Source: a virus | Virus record (IMG/VR): IMGVR_UViG_3300008266_000760 | Span: 1,265-22,395 of that record | DNA length: 21,131 nt | Strand: one strand, 5' to 3' | Part shown: piece after piece, positions 19,864 through 21,131 of the stretch | How positions within the stretch are numbered: position 1 is the stretch's first letter | How the letters are laid out: every line of letters starts with the position of its first letter | Notes under the pieces: generated by a model | What the model saw: the letters and a program-made list of their open reading frames with translations, nothing else | Databases searched by the model: none | Told to the model about the DNA's origin: nothing | Made by a program: the position numbers and the translations under genes

Positions 19864-21131
19864 AATAACTCCATAGTACCGTTTGTCGGTAAAATATTTT
19901 TTAAATAATCATTATCTATTTTAATTGTTTTTAAAGCAATAAATTCATTAGTTTTTAAATCTCTTGTTTCTAATTCAAATATAAAATCATTATTATCTTC
20001 TAAAGAATAATAAATTATTTTCCAAAATGTAAGACTTCTTTCAACATCAACGTCGTGTTCCCAAACAACTTCACCTGAGTGAAATTTGGTTCTTACTATG
20101 AATTTTCTAGCGTCTCTATTATTACTAGTTCTAAATAAAATTACATACTCATTAGAACTATCTTTTACAGGAATTAAAGTAAAATATTCTGCTTGTGAAA
20201 AACTAATATGATCTAAAGCTTTTTCACATACTTGAGTAAATTTTTCATTACTTTCCCAATATGCTTTTGAATCATTTATTAAATGATGATACCAAATAGT
20301 TTCTAACCCATTTGAAGGAGCATTAGTTTTGATTTGAAGATCATCCCAATCTTTTCGTGAAAAAATTTGAGGAAGATATTGTAAAAATGTTTTAGGTCTT
20401 ATACCCATAAAAGCTGTTCTCATTTGTGGAACATCTCCCTTACCATCTAATAATTTTTCAGAATATAAAGAATGTTTATTTAAAATTTTAGAAACATAAT
20501 TAATTTGTTCGATATCTTTTAAATGATAATCATAATTAATTAAATATGCTTTTTTAATTCCTAAATTATCTGCTAAAGCCATAGCATTGTGTATATTATT
20601 ATGGCAAGCTGGTCCATGATAAAAATTATTACCAGCATCTGAAGTAATTCTAGCCCATATTTTCCATTCAGGTTCTTCTATAAACCATACCCAAGGAAAT
20701 GTATGTTCAGTAGTTATATTATTTTTATCATATATAACATAATCTGAAAGTTCTTGGATTTCTTTGGAAACAGGGTGATGAGAGGTTGTAATAATAACTC
20801 TATTATCTTTTCGTAAAGCTTTTAAACATTCTATTGTAATTTCTTCTATAAGAGAATTATTAGGATAAGTTCCTACAATATAAGCTTCTTGTTCAGGAAA
20901 AATTTCATCATTATCTTTAACACTTTCTTTAATCAATTCACAATTTTTTTCAAAACTATCAAATTCAAGATAATTAACGGTATCAAATTTGTCAAAATAA
21001 TTCTGATAGACTTCAAGATTATAAATTAATGTTGGGATTTGATATGAAATTGCCTCACGAATAACTAAAGGCATTGTTTCTTTATCATTAACTGAACCTC
21101 TAGATGTAAACAAAAATAAATCCATCGCCTG
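19860..21131 (-). CDS. Multidomain glycosyltransferase, 5' end missing
   Basis: The frame is open to the window edge, and the two codons before the first ATG (21125) continue it as Gln-Ala, so this Met is probably internal. The visible 421 residues begin with the end of a GT4-like donor domain: DLFLFTSRG then ETMPLVIREAISYQIPTLIYN (about 2-37). A second domain (about 80-290) has YIVGTYPNNSLIEEITIECL, RVIITTSHHPV, a Trp/His-rich stretch (about 143-178) and AMALADNLGIKKAYLINYDY. I do not recognise its family with certainty; it resembles GT-A-type or capsule-related domains. The last about 100 residues are beta-rich (KFIVRTKFHSGEVVWEHDVD, FWKIIYYSLEDNNDFIFELE) and resemble the N-terminal beta domain of the neighbouring heptosyltransferase. 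The stop overlaps the next ATG (ATGA). It probably acts with the two following transferases to build a glycan. Confidence 0.75.
   Translation of the reverse strand, partial: QAMDLFLFTSRGSVNDKETMPLVIREAISYQIPTLIYNLEVYQNYFDKFDTVNYLEFDSFEKNCELIKESVKDNDEIFPEQEAYIVGTYPNNSLIEEITIECLKALRKDNRVIITTSHHPVSKEIQELSDYVIYDKNNITTEHTFPWVWFIEEPEWKIWARITSDAGNNFYHGPACHNNIHNAMALADNLGIKKAYLINYDYHLKDIEQINYVSKILNKHSLYSEKLLDGKGDVPQMRTAFMGIRPKTFLQYLPQIFSRKDWDDLQIKTNAPSNGLETIWYHHLINDSKAYWESNEKFTQVCEKALDHISFSQAEYFTLIPVKDSSNEYVILFRTSNNRDARKFIVRTKFHSGEVVWEHDVDVERSLTFWKIIYYSLEDNNDFIFELETRDLKTNEFIALKTIKIDNDYLKNILPTNGTMELL

Noticed and set aside
1-21131. Search by eye for tRNA genes, CRISPR arrays, insertion sequences and attachment sites
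   Set aside because: No cloverleaf with a TTCGAATC-like arm, no evenly spaced direct repeats with spacers, no transposase or integrase and no terminal inverted repeats were seen; coding density is near total.

Overview
The window is a piece of a large, AT-rich, tailed-phage genome of the contractile (myovirus) type with a T4-like gene core. Every gene I accept lies on the minus strand, so the biological order runs from high to low coordinates. The T4-type calls rest on a tail sheath (gp18-like), tail tube (gp19-like), gp26-family baseplate/tail-assembly protein, tape measure, UvsX-like recombinase, gp32-like ssDNA-binding protein, a 5'-3' FEN/PIN nuclease, and the first codons of what looks like a replicative helicase. 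Starts generally lack Shine-Dalgarno sequences and are preceded by A-rich stretches, and the genome is low in GC. That fits a phage of Bacteroidetes/Flavobacteriia, but it is an inference and no host gene is present.

Layout in transcription order. (1) 21131-17473: a translationally coupled glycosylation cluster. It holds the 3' part of a multidomain glycosyltransferase, a GT4-like glycosyltransferase, and a GT9-fold protein with the four-cysteine signature of bacterial autotransporter O-heptosyltransferases (TibC/Aah type), then a small coiled-coil protein. (2) 17421-11076: the tail tube and assembly module. It holds sheath, tube, the gp26-like protein with a probable programmed frameshift into the next frame, and a 973-residue tape measure. 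(3) 11049-4557: the baseplate/hub module. It holds a small triple-repeat protein, a 749-residue baseplate/tail protein, a LysM-like gp53/gpX-type protein, a hub protein fused to a C-terminal GH19 lysozyme/chitinase-like domain, and an uncharacterised 231-residue protein. (4) 4645-1: the replication/recombination module. It holds a short divergent family A DNA polymerase overlapping the last baseplate gene by 89 nt, a small unknown protein, the gp32-like protein, UvsX, the FEN nuclease and the start of a helicase.

A 9-bp motif (ATATTTATA on the coding strand, usually followed by A-rich sequence) sits 14-40 nt before five late-gene starts and is a candidate late promoter element. A clear intrinsic terminator follows the tail tube gene, and a stop-codon-spanning hairpin follows the frameshift ORF. 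Each is immediately followed by one of these motifs.

The best candidates for something new are the frameshift that would make a gp26-family long/short pair (like lambda G/GT) in a T4-like tail module, the phage-borne protein O-heptosyltransferase cluster beside the tail genes, a reduced family A polymerase in a T4-like replisome, and a gp32-like protein with no zinc cysteines and a bacterial-SSB-like tip. No tRNA, rRNA, CRISPR array or insertion sequence was seen, and there is no gene-free stretch above 300 bases.
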